Shown piece after piece: positions 34,301 through 48,429 of a stretch of 64,000 nucleotides of DNA. Numbering within the stretch: the stretch's first letter is position 1; every line of letters begins with the position of its first letter. The stretch is from Hirudo medicinalis (taxonomy: Eukaryota; Annelida; Clitellata; Hirudinida; Hirudinidae): contig MPNW01000004.1 of the NCBI GenBank assembly GCA_011800805.1, positions 142,858 through 206,857 of the forward strand, in the 5' to 3' direction. The notes under the pieces are model-generated. The model was not told the DNA's origin. It was given only the letters and a program-made list of their open reading frames with translations, and ran no database searches. Made by a program: the position numbers and the translations under genes.

Positions 34301-37300
34301 ACTTTTTGACTCAGAGAATTTGAATTAACCACTTTATCAGAGCAAAATGGATGCATTTGACTTGCTGTTTCTAGTTTGTCTCCAGAGGTGTTGACCAATG
34401 GATCATCTTGCTTTGATTCATTTGAGATAACTGTTTCCAAGGGAAATTCTTGAGACTTTAAAGGCATATTTGTTAATGATATCAACATATCATCAAAAAC
34501 ATTTCGTGCAGACTTTTGAATGTCATGCTTGTTCCCCATATCATCTCCTACATTTGGATTGCAGTCACTTTTGGAACATTCAAAATTATCACTCCATTGA
34601 TGATTGTCATTAAGATGTTCACTACAATTGTTTTCAATTAGATTACTCTTAGGAGGAGAAGAGACATTCTCCTCTACTGTACACCCAGCATGATCTGCGG
34701 TGTCAGCCAAATCCCCAAAACTCACAGTGTTATTACTTGAATCCTGTTTACTTTTATTAGAGCAAGGTTTCAAACTGTCATCAGTTGGTCCAAACTCTCT
34801 ACATATTTCAGCACTCTCATCCTTTTTATGGATTGAAGAAACTTCAGATTCTAAAATGCTATCAAAATCAGCTTCAGCATTGACTGCACAGTTGTTGACC
34901 TTCTCACAAGGACTTTGAATAGGTATATATGAATCAATGCTGTGGTCAGCCAAATAATATAATTCATTGTTAGAACTTTTGTCCCCTGATTTGTCCAAAA
35001 TTAGTCCAAGACTATCAGACCCATTAGAGCACCTAGAACTTTCAGACAATTTGAAATCACTTTTATCCAAGTCCTCCACTTTCTTGCTTTTGATGCATTT
35101 ACCAAGAGAATCCTCAGAATCACAACAATCATCAAAATTGCAAGTCTTTTCAAGGTTGTTAGCTTTACAGTGGTCAACAATCATATCATTTTCTTCACAG
35201 TTTGACTTTTGACTTGTATTACTACTTGCATCTAAACAATCATTAGCACTCTCAGTACAAAAATTCATATTCTTATGATGAACCTTTGATGGGTCTTCTG
35301 CTAAATTAGAAGCTCTGCCGAAAGTTATTTGGGATTTTGACGTAGTTTGATGGTTGGATTCATCTCCGGAGTAGGAATTGGTTTTAGCGCAAGACAAAGG
35401 ATTCACATGAGGAGACCCACAAAAATCAACATTATTTGAATCCGCTCCCATATAAGCAAAGTCACATTCATTGCTGCTTATAACACAGGCATCATCACTA
35501 ATTTTATTATAATCAGAGATCCTTTCCACATTCCTCTCACCAAAGAAGGTCTTCTCTATTTTTTTATTACTTATTATGTGTTTGTCAAGAATATCTTGAT
35601 GACTGTCAATGTTGCCATTACAAGTAACTCTCGCTTTGCTGTCTACGTCTTTAGAATCACTTTCGTCTATTCTACTCATGTTTTCAAAACCTTCAGTAAT
35701 GCCTTGACTATCTAGGCCCTCACCTTTATTATCATTATTATGGTGAGAGTTAATCTGGTTGTTGCAAGCAAAGTCATCGTACTCTTCAGTTGATATTACA
35801 TAATCTTCATATTGTTCATCATTTCGATTCAAAACTTGTGGAGGGTATGCTTTGTGAGCTTCCAAATCATAGTTGCCTTTTTCCTCACCTCTTTGATTAG
35901 GATTATCATTAAAAATACAGATATCACACCCACTTGGATTATTGGTTTTTGCATGATTGCACAATGATGTGCTATCTCCATCATGCAATAATGAAGCATC
36001 ATCTAATGCAGTTTTAATATTGTAATTGGAGGGGCTTGAAAATTTGATTTGTTCATTTGAGCATGTAGCTTCCCTAGTTTCTTTGCAAGAAGTGATTGCA
36101 TGCATTCCATCATTGCTAAACTCCCTCTGAATGTTCAGAGATTCATTCCCCGTGAAGTCATTTTCATCATCTCCATCATCCATGAAAGTTGTTAGATGAT
36201 CACATGCAGCTTTTTTTTCATTGTCCTCAGACATTGTAACAAAATGCAAATCATTAGTACAGCCATTATTATGATCTTTGATGTCTGAGTCTTTAAGAGG
36301 CTGTTCAATATCCACACAGCCTGAACAATCAAAAGTGAGATCACAACCACTTGTGTTTCCACCATCACAGTAACCAACTGTTTGGAAATTTTCACTAGTG
36401 TCATTGCCATGACATGACTCACAAGGTGTATTGGCTGACAATAAAAAGCTGTTGAAATTCTGATTTACAGAACAATCTAAATTGTCTCCTTTGTGATCAT
36501 GTATCTCATCAATTTTATGACTGGTTTCAATTCCTTGATGATGGCTGCCTTGATAATCTTGAACTATGGCATCACTTTTGCTTCCATTGTGATCATGTAT
36601 CTCAAGTTTATGATCGGTTTCAATTCCTTGATGATGGCTGCTTTCATAACCTTGAACAATGGCATATTCATCACAAATTCTTTGCTTATTGTCACAAATG
36701 CCCATTTTAAGATTAACATCTTTGCTGTAAACATCATACTTACCACCATCATTATTGCCAACTTCGTCAAACATAATCTTTTGCCAAGTGTCATTACCAT
36801 CATCAATTGTAATCTCATTGCTGAATTGTTCATCTAACAAAGGAACTTTTTTCATAGTGATATTTCCATCATTTCCATTCATTTTTTCACTGCCATAAAT
36901 TGCCATCGTTTCCTCTGATCCAAAACTGCCCAATGTGTTTATGTTAAAATTTAAGTCTGAGTTCAGATGAATGGCATTCACGTTATTAGATTTGCTGATC
37001 TCCCTGAAATCACATGAAATTGATTGTTGTTGCGAAATAGAATGTTCTTTGTCGACAGCTTCCGTTTTCTTTGATCCAAAATTAGGAACCTTCTCGAAAA
37101 CAGGAGATTTCATAACACAACTAAATTCTTTGAGAGTTAGATTCAAAGGGGATGAAATTATTTCGTGAAAAGAATTCACAACTTCATTAGGGTTTTGCCC
37201 TCCTGAAGGATAATAACATTTCTCCTCTTCTTCATAATTTGAGTCACAAGATGAGGTAAATGTTTTTAGGACAGTGTTGTCAATTGAATTTTGAGAGATT

Positions 37301-40300
37301 TGAACATCAGCATTTTTGTCCCCGTCATTTACATTTTCACTGTCGGTCGAAAAGTTAGATTCTGCACATGGTAAAGGAAGGGATTCATCAAAGGACTTTC
37401 CATAATTTTGACTATCTGCACCACTCTGTGTCTGCTTTTTGGGGATATCATCACATATGTCATGAGTGCTATTGCTGATGTTGTGATCACCACATTTATG
37501 GATTTCTCCATTGCATGTGGAATTGTAACCAGGATGGGTACTTTTTTTGTCAGTTTGAACATATAAGTCAATGGTAATACTTTCCCCTTTATCATTAGTA
37601 TCAGCAGTTGTAACAGTTCCTTCAGTGACATCAAGCTTAAATTCGTTATTGTTATTTATTATATAATTTTCACCATAATCACTTTCGCCTTCATTGAAAT
37701 CTTGAGGCCAGTCTTTAGAGATTTTGCAAGCTTGGATTAATTCCTTGCCATTTCTACCTTCTACTCTCAGCATAGCATCTTCTATCTCCTCGGTATTGTT
37801 ACCATATACATTTATAAAAGCTTCATTCTTTTCTTCGATATTTGTCTGATTTCCAAAATCAACAAAATCACCAATGTGAACAGCTTCATCGTCATCATCG
37901 TCGTCGTCGTCTCCTCCATTATCTGCCGTGTTGCAGTCTTCAATTACTTCTTTATAAACCATTGGTTTTTTCCTGAAATCAGAGTCGCCGATCCTCTCAT
38001 CAGAACTGCAAAAGACAGAACAATTTTCGTGATGTGAAGCTCCATTGATTTCGTCCCAAGCACAATACTTTACATCAGTGTCATCATTATCACCCTGTTT
38101 TTCCATGATCTTATTTTTGAAGTCTGATGGTGGAGCAGACCCAACTGCAAGTTTGCCAGTGTCCATGTTGAGACCTGTTGGCCTAACTTCAGATATATTG
38201 TTGTTGCTAGTCACATCAACCTCCTTTCTAAATAATTCTTGTTCATGTAATCCTGAATCCCTGCTTTGATTGGTCTTGATCCGCAGGTCAAGGCCATTGT
38301 TCTCTTCATCCAAAGTGGGCTCGTAGTTATAGGACCTGCAATGCATCTTGATGATGTCATTGTAGTGCCTATAAAAGTCATAACCATTAGTGTAATTGTA
38401 GGCAACATATAGATCTCTATAAGTGCTTGCCAGAGAGAACTGCTTATAAATATTGTTGACCTGATTCTCTGGATGGGGATAACCGGCGTAGGGGTCATCA
38501 AAATCGGAAAAGAGATCTGTTACACAAAGCTGAGAATTTCTAAAGTGGCTGCAAAAATCGATGGAGCTGTTGGAATAACCCATCCTCTTGTAAATCTCTG
38601 CATATTCAGCCATCATAGATTGCACATTGGCTGACATAGGATCTGGAAAGCTCATCTTCTGATCATTATCAACAGATTGGCCAATGGTAGTGGCTGCACA
38701 GTATAAACTGTTGTGGCTGCTACCAATTTCATCATATTGACTGCCAATCAGGTCATTGTCAAAATCAAGGTCACTCTTTATGGCAAAATTGCAAAGCATG
38801 TCAGTCTGCAAGGTTTCACAATTCTCATTGGTTGAAAATGAATCTGGATTCAGTGAAGGATCAAATGGCTCCAATTTTCCAGGACAGTCATTGGGAAAGC
38901 TCTGACAAGAGATCAAAGATCTATCAGAAACAGAATGATCCACTCTTGAATTTTCTGAATGAGATGGTTGTATATCAACAAGATGGTGGTGATCATCAGA
39001 TGAATTGGTTTCACTTTGCTTAGCACATTCATTTCTAGAACTTCTACCATTATCATCACCAGAAAAACTGAAATCATTGCTCAAAATTCCACCCTCTTGT
39101 CCATGGTTGGGTAACCTTGGGCTGCAATAATTATCAAGGAGAATGTCTTCATTTTTATAACATGCACTACCTTTAATGTCACCATTACATTCTTCTTCAT
39201 CAACTTCAGAGGAAGAAGAGTTTTCACTGACATCAGCACCACCAATATTTCTTGACAGAGAATCACAATGTTTGTGAAGAACTCTCTCCCTACCATTCAG
39301 TTTTACACAGAGTTTGTTGCCTTTATGCACCTCATTCTTATCGATTTCGTTATCATAACTACAGTAGTTAAAATCATCGTCAACATTGTCATTATCACCA
39401 TCGTTTCCATTCTTGCAATTCACACAAGCTTCGTTTTTATCAAAGGGATCCTGCTCTGTATTAATTCCTCCTTCAAATGTCGACGTTTCTTTGGCCTCCT
39501 TGATTAGATTAGTTTCAGTGTTATCATCTTTGTTATACACATTGATATCATGTCCAGTTCTCAGAAGTCTAGAACATTGCTCCTCATCTACATCACATTC
39601 AAAGTGGGAACTGACATTTGAATTATTCACATGACTCTCACCAACACTACTGCAGCTCTCATCTGAAGATGAAATACCATCACCAAACAATTGTTTTGAA
39701 TTCATTTCATCATCTGCTTGACTGCTGCAATCATCATCATCATCATCATCATCATCATTTGAGGTCATATCATCAGGGTGAGGATTAGAAACCTCATTCA
39801 CAATTACTGCATTGAGCTCATGACAGCCAATGCTCCAACTTTCAACATTATAACAATTAATAGAATCGACAGATCTTTCAGCGTAGTCATTGTCATCATG
39901 GAGGGGACTTAAAATGTTGTGCTCACTTTTGACATTGGAATATGGACTAAGATTGCTGCAAGAATTTTTGTCAAGTTTGTTCTTTATTTCACAACATTTA
40001 ACCCCCATGTCACTAATGGAATTCTCAACAACACTGCTTGAACAACTGACTTCTTGATCAAAATTGCCTTCCTCATTAAAATCATTAATATCTGCAATGT
40101 CCGATTCTTTACTACTTTGAATTTCTTTTGAGCGGTCACTGTCAACATAACTGCTATCCTCACTGTTACCGGTATCATCGTCAGTAATGGAAATATCACT
40201 TAACCAATGATCATCCATCATTAAGAAATTTATGTTTTTACTGTCACTAGAATTCTCAACACAGAGATGATCACTTAGACTGTCATCATTATCACCATCA

Positions 40301-40769
40301 ATATCACTATAATCACCGCTGATGCCATTGTCACAACTATCACTCGCATTACCATCACTTTTCTCAAGACAATTCTGATTTTCATTGTTGACATCTTCAG
40401 AGTCATTATTTTTTGATCTCTTGGTTAACTGATTAATGTCACAAATGTCATTCTGGAAGCTGTCTAAATCATTATTGTCACCTCTCTTTTTCTTTCTATC
40501 AACAGTCGCACGACGTTAGAACAATAACTATAATGAATGTGACCAAAATATGAGCTTTCACTTTCTTTGGTCATATCTTCTTCCTTAATGATATAATTGG
40601 CTGTACTGGCTTTATCATCATCTGAATTATCAGTAATATTATCCCAAAGCTTTTCCTCGTTTGTTAAATGAGTTTCTTCTTCAGAATCAATGTAGGATCC
40701 AAACAAACTGATCCTGTCATGCTCTTCAAAATGATTTTGGAAAACAGAGGATTTAGAATGATTATCTTT

Positions 40770-40812
<43 letters not shown>

Positions 40813-43800
40813 CTGGTTGACACAGAGTTCATTGGTTCAACAAAACTTGTATCCTCTGGATCTCTGTTGCCATCACATTGCTTCCAGTGACAGTGGCACT
40901 CGAAAGCATATTTACCAAAATCAATCTCATCACCTTGGCAACTGCATATGTCCTTTGGCCCATCCACTTTATTGAAAGATTTCTTTAAAATTCTTGCATT
41001 GTCAATTGTTTTGTGGGCATTGTCAGTTTTGTTGCAATTTTCTATTGCAATTTCTTGGTCCACAATACCATTAATACCACAATCACCATTGCTTACATTT
41101 CTTTCAGATTTATCATTATTATGAATCATCTCTCCACATTCCTCAAAATTTGTATTACTTTTAGAATCAGTGTCACAGATGAAAGCATTTGCAAAGCTTT
41201 CTTGATCTAGATTGGTTTGTTTTTCATCATCATCACTAATGGCACTGTGATAGTTAGCTTGGGGAATGATGCCATCTTCTACTTGTTGGTCACTCATCAA
41301 TTTTTCAAGGAACAATGTTTCTGAAGAATCATGAGAAATTGAAGAAAACAGATTAGAACTTGAAAGCCTCATATCTTTTCTGACATCCTCTGAAAATGAA
41401 CCATCATCAATAGTTTTAAAGCTCTCAGAAAAGTGAGCCCCTTGGGACCCATAAAATTCAGAATTATTCAGTGTTTTTGATTTCTCTTGCAAAATGATAG
41501 TTTTGCTGAATTCTTTGTTGAGATTGAAGCTCATGACATGTGAAGATGGACAACCACCAGAACTGAGACTTGATACCTTGGACATGACTCCTGAATCAAC
41601 AGTCATTTGTGATGTATCTGAATGATTGTTATCAAGGCTAATTTTTACATCTGCAGAACCAAGATGGCAGTGGTCAATAAGATCAAATTCAAATGGAGAG
41701 TTGTTATTAAAATCTGCATTGGTAAATTTATGATCGTCATTTGAAACATGTCCTATATTAGATTGATCAGATACTTTTATCGAAATGTTGCTTTGGGGAA
41801 GCAGATTATTATCATCACCATCATGCCTGAATTTGTCATTGTCATTATGAATATCATCACACAATATTTTCTCATTGAAAGGAGATGCATGATGAAAATC
41901 ACCTTTATCAGAAGGTTGCGAGAAATGTGGAGAATCAAGAGGATCATGTGTGAGATCATCTTCTTGAAGAATGGGTGGCATTGATTGAATTTGATTAAGC
42001 TTGTTCACATCATTATTATTTTTCTCAATCAAAGTATCATGATCTTTACTTGAATCCATAGTGGCCTCATCACCACTGTTAGATGACTTTTCATGATTTT
42101 TATCATTAGGCTTCTTTGAATCTTCTCTATTGTCGAGCTGCTCATCAACAGAGAGCCAATTGCAATCGAGAAGGTTGTTGTTAATGTTGCCTGATTGGTG
42201 TGCTTCATCAAAGTCAACAATATTTTTATGGTTTTCAATCCAAGACTCTGTACTAATAGCAGTTTGAAGAGATTTTGCAGAATGAAGTTGCAAATCAAAA
42301 TCATCATTGGCTTCTTTGCAGAAGGATAAAATGCTTGATACTGAATTTTCAACATCATCTTTTATATCATTATCATTACTCAGAGAAAGACTAAAACTTT
42401 GCAATCTGTCCTGATTACATTCAGCTTTAACAATAACAACAGGAATCTCAATATGACAATCCTTAAGATTGTTGTCTTCATCTTCACAAGACCTGTCTTT
42501 GATTCCCCCAACTTCATTGTTCAAATTACATGCATGATCATCAACATGGCAACTAGGACAGTCACCAGATTCTTTATAATCAAAAGTATGGCGTGCGGTC
42601 AAATCTTGACGATGCCGACCGTCCGTTCTCATTTGGATCTGTTTGGGATCACCAATTTTACTGGCATCACCACCAATATCAACATTAATAAGAGGCATGT
42701 TTTGATGCACTGAAAAAATACTTCTTTTGTCAAGTTCCTCATTGCTTGAGACATCCACAAACCCCTCTGTACCAGTCTCACTACAACAGATGACTTTAGG
42801 AATGACATTTGAATGTTTCAACTTTGACTTCCTGCAATATTTTTTTCTGATCATTTTAAGGCATTGCATTTGCAGCTTTTTTGCAGGCTTCACAACATTT
42901 TTGTTCGATTGCAAATTACTTGGATATTTCAAATTCTCTGATTTCTTATAATTCTTTGAGCACTTCTTCAAAGGACTGACATCAGGATCATCTTTATAGA
43001 AGTCCTTTTTACTAATCTCTGAAGACTGACTTTCAACACTGGCCATTTTATCTAGAGCATTACCATTGTTAAATAGTGAATCATTATTTGAACTTGTATT
43101 TTCCAATCTTGCTGCCACTTCATTACCAGGGCATCCAATACTTCTTGCCTTACATTTATCATCCTCCTTAGAATCTAAAGCATAACCATGATTTTTAAAA
43201 GTGATGAAGTTTTTGAATTTTTCAAAGTCGAAACAGACATCTTTCTCTAATCGGAGTGAAGTGGTCTGAATAAAGTCACATTCTGTTATTCCCGAAGAAA
43301 CGGAATCCAATGCAGGTGCATCAGATGGAAGAAAAATCTCGCAGCAAGATGAAGATGCAGTAGGTGAAGGAGATGGAGGTTTGGCCGGAGTCGACGGTAC
43401 GGGTGGCAAAGAAGAATGCAATGAAGCAGAAAAAGATGATCTTGAGTCATCACCAATCACATTAGAAACTTGTGAAGTTCCAACTGGGCTTTGAATTATA
43501 TCTTTTTTGATGCAACCATCAGACTCACTTGATTTTTCAGCAATGATTGAAGAACTTTTGGCAGATCCAAAATGTTTGGAGCAGAGTTTCATGTTCTTAG
43601 CAAAGATCTCACCCAACTTTTTGTTGAAAACAATAACCTTATTGGCTAGAACATTATCATTAGACAAATTTGACAATTTGCTGCATGTTTTGTTGATTGT
43701 TTCACTGTGGAATTTTTTACAAATGTCAAATATGTTGGAGTTTGGATCGTAATTTGTGCTGTTAAATTGAAGGGTATGAACTTGAGAAGATGAAGTTGAA

Positions 43801-44510
43801 AGATGACCAGTAAATTCCAAGCTAGTTGAAATGCAGGTTTGATGAGGAATGCAGTTATTTGGAAACAAAATTTGTTCATCTACTGTGTTTTTACAATCAT
43901 CATTGGAACAAGAAAAACAAGAATTTAAATCATCCACATGCATCATTGCCTCTGCTTTTGACTGAAAAGTTTTTTTTTTCGTTGTTTTTTCTCAAGGAAA
44001 AACAGCCTGAGTTTTTCATGTCTTGAAGTTTTTCACTGAACTTCTTCATGGTCAAATGCATACTTTTTCTTGGCTTTTCAATCCTGCTTTGCCCATTCAT
44101 AGAAATTAAGTTGTTAGCTTTGTTACCAAGTGCCTGAAACACTTTGTTTTTGATGGAAAATTTGTCATTATAGTCATCAATATTGTCATTATCAAATGAT
44201 CTCTCGTTGAAATCATGGTTGGTCTTCATCCTCTTGCAAGCATCATCTCCATCAGCAAACTTCCTCTTTGGACCAAACTTTTCCATGCACTCTGTGATGA
44301 TTTTCAATCTCCTTGAATCATTGTCCAGTTTGCTAACGAGCGTTTTTGCGTTGGGGTCCAACCGAAATTTCTTTGAGGAACTTCTAGAATAGCATTTGAC
44401 AAAATAATCTTCACAAGCATTATCTCCCAGCGACGTGCAATTTCTTTCCATTAGTTTAGGTTTGAAAACTTTTAAGTGGACTTTCAACCTGCCGCCATCG
44501 TTCTTTAAAA
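31364..44510 (-). CDS. Giant Asp/Asn/Ser-rich acidic protein, about 4,360 residues, three frameshifts
   Basis: Four consecutive minus-strand reading frames (44487-43930, 43946-40464, upstream extension of 40221-33862, and 33865-31364) abut or overlap by a few bases and share the same composition. They are best read as one coding exon broken by single-base shifts at an A10 run (about 43970), AAGAAAAAG (about 40490) and a GGGGG run (about 33880). The first in-frame ATG is at 44451. The frame stays open upstream to an acceptor near 44511 (ATAACAG), so an earlier exon, perhaps near 44640-44675, may add residues. The sequence is low complexity, rich in Asp, Asn, Ser, Cys and His, with poly-Asp tracts. 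A basic region lies near 33300-33480 (KALHWKYLRLTY, KFQAQRRKKVIQKW). I recognise no domain and infer no function. It could be a nuclear scaffold, but that is a guess. Confidence 0.6.
36490..36670 (-). repeat. Internal tandem duplication in the giant acidic protein
   Basis: Two adjacent units of about 30 codons: AIVQGYESSHHQGIETDHKL... and AIVQDYQGSHHQGIETSHKI..., each followed by EIHDH. This is a recent in-frame coding duplication. Confidence 0.85.
39731..39758 (-). repeat. Coding (ATC)n tract, poly-Asp
   Basis: ATC repeats on the plus strand encode a run of about ten Asp residues in the giant protein. Confidence 0.9.
40768..40811 (-). repeat. Coding (ATC)n tract, poly-Asp
   Basis: About fourteen ATC units on the plus strand encode a poly-Asp run near the junction of the second and third frame segments of the giant protein. 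Confidence 0.9.
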
Positions 44511-45194
44511 ACTGTTATTTCCGCCTTTTGGTTTTGATCGATAAAATCTAAAGTATTCGACATAAACTGAACTTAAAATATATCATCAGATACAAAGCAA
44601 ACATTTCGAGCAAGCGAAACATACCTCGGATGGTATCACTCCCTCCAACAGAAGATTTCCTGAGAACGTATGTTAAGAGCAGTTCAAGGGCTAAAGACGC
44701 AAAACGAATGGTATCAGTAATATTTTGCAAATATTGTGCAATAAAATAACGGTTATCTAATCAAAAAATATTAAAAATTGCATATGCGACACTCAGTCCC
44801 AGAAAGCGTAAGGCCCAAAGGCTACCAAGATCGGCAACGCAAAAAACATGACAACAAAGTTCTCTGTTATGTTTTGATGATCACCAAGCAAAAGGTGTTT
44901 GCATAATTTCGAAACAAAGTGACAATTGTTATTTTATAATTGCTAATGGAAATAACTTAACTATTAAATTTTATTTAGTTAATTAGTAAATAAAATAATT
45001 CAAAATATGGAAATCATAATTGATTTCGACAAAACTTGATTTAATCGTAAAGCACAATATAAATAAAACTAATTACGGAGTTTATGTTTGCATTTCTAAT
45101 GGTTATTACATGATTCAAGACTTAAAAGTGGGGTTCACGGAAAGAAACAATAATATCGGCAGCTATACTAAAGTTTTGAGTCGTTTAATGCAGC
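44511..45194. promoter_or_regulatory. Divergent region upstream of the giant gene and cyclin C
   Basis: The stretch contains a probable upstream exon of the minus-strand gene. Read on that strand, an acceptor ACGTTCTCAG is followed by a short open segment (NLLLEGVIPSE) and a donor GAG|GTATGT near 44633, whose phase fits the frame opening at 44511. The rest, up to the cyclin C ATG, is A+T-rich and must hold both promoters. Confidence 0.45.
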
Positions 45195-48100
45195 ATGGCT
45201 GGCAATTTCTGGCACAGTAGTCATTAGTGAGTTTAGCTCATTTGAACGTAAATATAAAATATTATTGAAATTGTAACTATTTCAAATTCTAAGCCAGCAA
45301 TGGATTTTGGATAGATCCGACTTGTTGAGGGAAAGACATGAAGACCTTTTGGTACTAACTCCGGAAGAATATCAAAAAATTATAATATTTTTTGCCAATG
45401 GTTAGCATTAAATTGCAATTTTGATACATACTCAGTTGCACAACAACTTACTTTCACTTTTTAGTGATTCAAGTCATGGGGGAGAACTTAAAGATGAGGC
45501 AGCAAGTTATAGCTACAGCTACTATTTATTTTAAAAGGTTTTATGCGAGGTTATTACGTAGTTTTACGTTGCTTTTTATTGATTGTCAAACTAAATGGTA
45601 GCATGTTCCAATATCACATTAAAAGTGGATAACTGCAGTTACTAAACAATTGCAATGTATATGTGAAGTATGATATATACATTATCAAAAATAACTTTTA
45701 CCATTTAACAAGTTGAACATAATGAAAAAAATTGTAAAATTACCTGAATTATTTTGTAAGTTATTTATAAATTTTAAAATGGCAATTCTTCAGGAATTCG
45801 CTGAAATGCATTGATCCTCTACTGGTTGCCCCAACCTGCATATTCCTGGCATCTAAAGTTGAGGTTAGCATAACTATAGATTAACATTGTTATAGCATAG
45901 TTACATTTGTTGTGTTATTACCTAGTTTTAAGTCAATGCTCACAGTATTTATGTAGATAAGTTAACTTTATATATAAATGTTAATGTGCACATTCATGCA
46001 TATTAAGAAGTTGTGCATTTGTTTGAGCATTTCTCGTTATTTTATAGGAGTTTGGTGTAGTCTCCAACACAAGGCTCACGACTTGTTGCCAACAAGTTTG
46101 TTAGTTTATTATTTTTATTACATTACATATCAGCATGGGCAATGCCTCTAAGTATTGTTTTCAATTACAATGGCATCGCAACATTGATGTTTGATGCCAA
46201 CTATTGCAATATTATCACAAAAATATGTAAGGTCATTAAGTCATTAGGTCATAAAGTCATTATAAAATGTCATATGCATGTTCCAAATAATGCCATTATT
46301 ACTTTTTAACAAAATCTTATGGTCTCATAATATTTACTGGCTTTATCAATTTATTTGACTCTAGTGAAAGCCAAGTTCAGCTATGCCTTTCCTCAAGATT
46401 TTTCATACAGGATGCATCAAATTCTCGAATGTGAATTCTATCTTCTTGAAACCATGGTAGATACTAATGCAGAATTTTACATGATTAAATCAACATCAGT
46501 AATATTGCAATAACATTAAATGGTTTTAATAAAAAATTGAAAAAATTCATTAAAAAAATTGCATCTTTTGAAAGTTTTGATTGTGATGCCCTTAAGATCT
46601 AAATGTGCTATATTATTTCCTTGGGCTTGTGCAGTCGCTTATAACGATCATGAAGGGGAGAAATCATTTATTGGTCAAATCATAATTTTACACATTATTT
46701 AATAATTCTATGATAATAATTGCCCAAATACAATTCAGTAAATGCTTACAAGATGTTTTGATTCTGTAATAGAAGCCATTCTGAAGTTGTGCTTTTGATT
46801 AAAAAAAATCAAAATATGACTGAATTTTGAATATTCAAGTTGAACACATCTGACAAATATCCATTTTCTATTAATGGTTATATTATTATTAATATGAACT
46901 ATCAGAAATAATTTCCACCGCAGGACTGCTGTTTGATCCTGTACCATCCTTATCGTCCATTGCTCCAGTATGTGCAGGACCTTAACCACGACGAGGCCCT
47001 GCTCCAATTGTCATGGTAAACTCCTTTATTTTCATGTAATAGGATGTTTAAGTTGGTTGTTGCGAAGGGCGCTACACAAGTGGTTGGTCGATCAAAAAAG
47101 TGCCTTCATGTCGGACGCAAGAGGCAATCCGAAGATTGCTAATTGCAGTGCAATTTAAACTGTACAAACAGCTTGCAAATGTCTGAATGGGATTTACTTT
47201 AGCAGTCTTATTCTATTATTATAATTTCATTGCTTTGAACAATAGATGCTGTATAAGCCAGTGAAGTGATATTATCGCTCGATCACTCTACGCATCATGT
47301 TTTATTAGTTACATTACAGAAAGCATTTTTGTTGTTTGCACTCCAGGAGAATAATCAATGACAGCCTGAGAACCGACGTTTCCCTCCTCTATCCGCCGTA
47401 CATGATTGCGCTCGGTGATTATAATTTTTGTTGGTCGTTGCTGCGTGACATTTGGAAACATTTGTAAATCAATAAGTGTCGACGGCAATATCGCTATCGA
47501 TGATGTAACAATGTTAACATTGCATTCAACAATTCAAATCAGGTAATTTTCACACATCTTTCCTTTTCACGAACGGCTATCGAACTAAACAGTTAAATAT
47601 CGTGCTGACGCAATATATTAATGTAATCAGTATTAAAATCTCAAGTCGACAACTGAATGTTGGGATGAGTGCATGGATGGTTAAATTGTTATTTGTTTTA
47701 TTGCGTTAATTAATTCTTAATTATTGCAAACATCTTAGCTGCCCTTCATCTGTCTTCTGTGATCCTCTCAAAGGACCTCAAGACATGGTTTGCTGAACTC
47801 TCTGTCGACTTGGACAAGGTGGCATGCATATTTTGGTTGATATAACATGGTAATGCAAGGAATTGTGAGGAGTTCCGAATATATATAAATTTCCCGAATT
47901 TATATATACATCAACTATAACAGCTTTATAACTTTTTTTAACTACAACCTCGACATCCAGATCATTGAAATAACGAGGGACTTGATGGCTCTCTATGATC
48001 TCTGGAAGACTTATGATGAAAAGAAGGACATTCCTGCAATTTTGGCCAAAATGCCAAAACCCAAAGTCACTCCATCCAGGTTTTATCAGAAAGTTGTTGT

Positions 48101-48429
48101 AGATATGTCTGTATATTTCTGCACATAATATTAAATAGTTATTAGTTCAATAATTGCATAGTTAGTTAACATTTATGTAATAATATTGTAATAGCCATAA
48201 ATTATATAATTAGTTGTTGAATTAACAATTGAAATCGTTATTTTTATTATATTATTAAGATCTAATTTAAAATGCTATTAATGTCAATCATTGCAGTCAC
48301 AATATCGACAAAGCATTGAGAATTATTCTTTTCAATTAATTGTTGTTTAGGCCTCCATCTCAGGGAGCAAACAACCAGGATCCATCAAACCAGCAGTCAC
48401 AACAGAATCAAATGATGTCTGGAGTTTAA
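45195..48429 (+). CDS. CCNC: Cyclin C (Mediator kinase module)
   Basis: About ten exons: 45195-45229 (MAGNFWHSSHY), 45294-45401, 45465-45550, 45795-45861, about 46048-46104, 46366-46453, 46924-47013, 47347-47410, 47739-47818, 47960-48080 and 48351-48429. The protein keeps nearly the whole cyclin C sequence order: QQWILDRSDLLRERHEDL, NLKMRQQVIATATIYFKRFY, CIDPLLVAPTCIFLASKVEE, FSYAFPQDFSYRMHQILECE, CCLILYHPYRPLLQYVQD, ALHLSSVILSKDLKTWFAEL and ILAKMPKPK. Both cyclin boxes are complete. Length is about 280 residues, as in human CCNC. Cyclin C binds CDK8/19 in the Mediator kinase module, regulates RNA polymerase II transcription, and in stress can act at mitochondria. The Gln/Asn-rich tail (PPSQGANNQDPSNQQSQQ) is normal. 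A SINE fragment sits in the intron after 47013. Confidence 0.97.
47055..47130 (+). mobile_element. SINE 3' fragment
   Basis: Plus-oriented piece with GAAGGGCGCTACACAAGTGG and GATCAAAAAAGTGCCTTCAT, matching the body and tail of the family at 20018. It is intronic in cyclin C. Confidence 0.6.

Noticed and set aside
34700..43752. Plus-strand frames opposite the giant gene
   Set aside because: They are shadows of the long minus-strand coding sequence, biased in composition by it.
47900..47935. Repeated ATATATAA/TTTATATATA words as a hairpin element
   Set aside because: Simple A+T-rich intron sequence in cyclin C, too short and too low in complexity.
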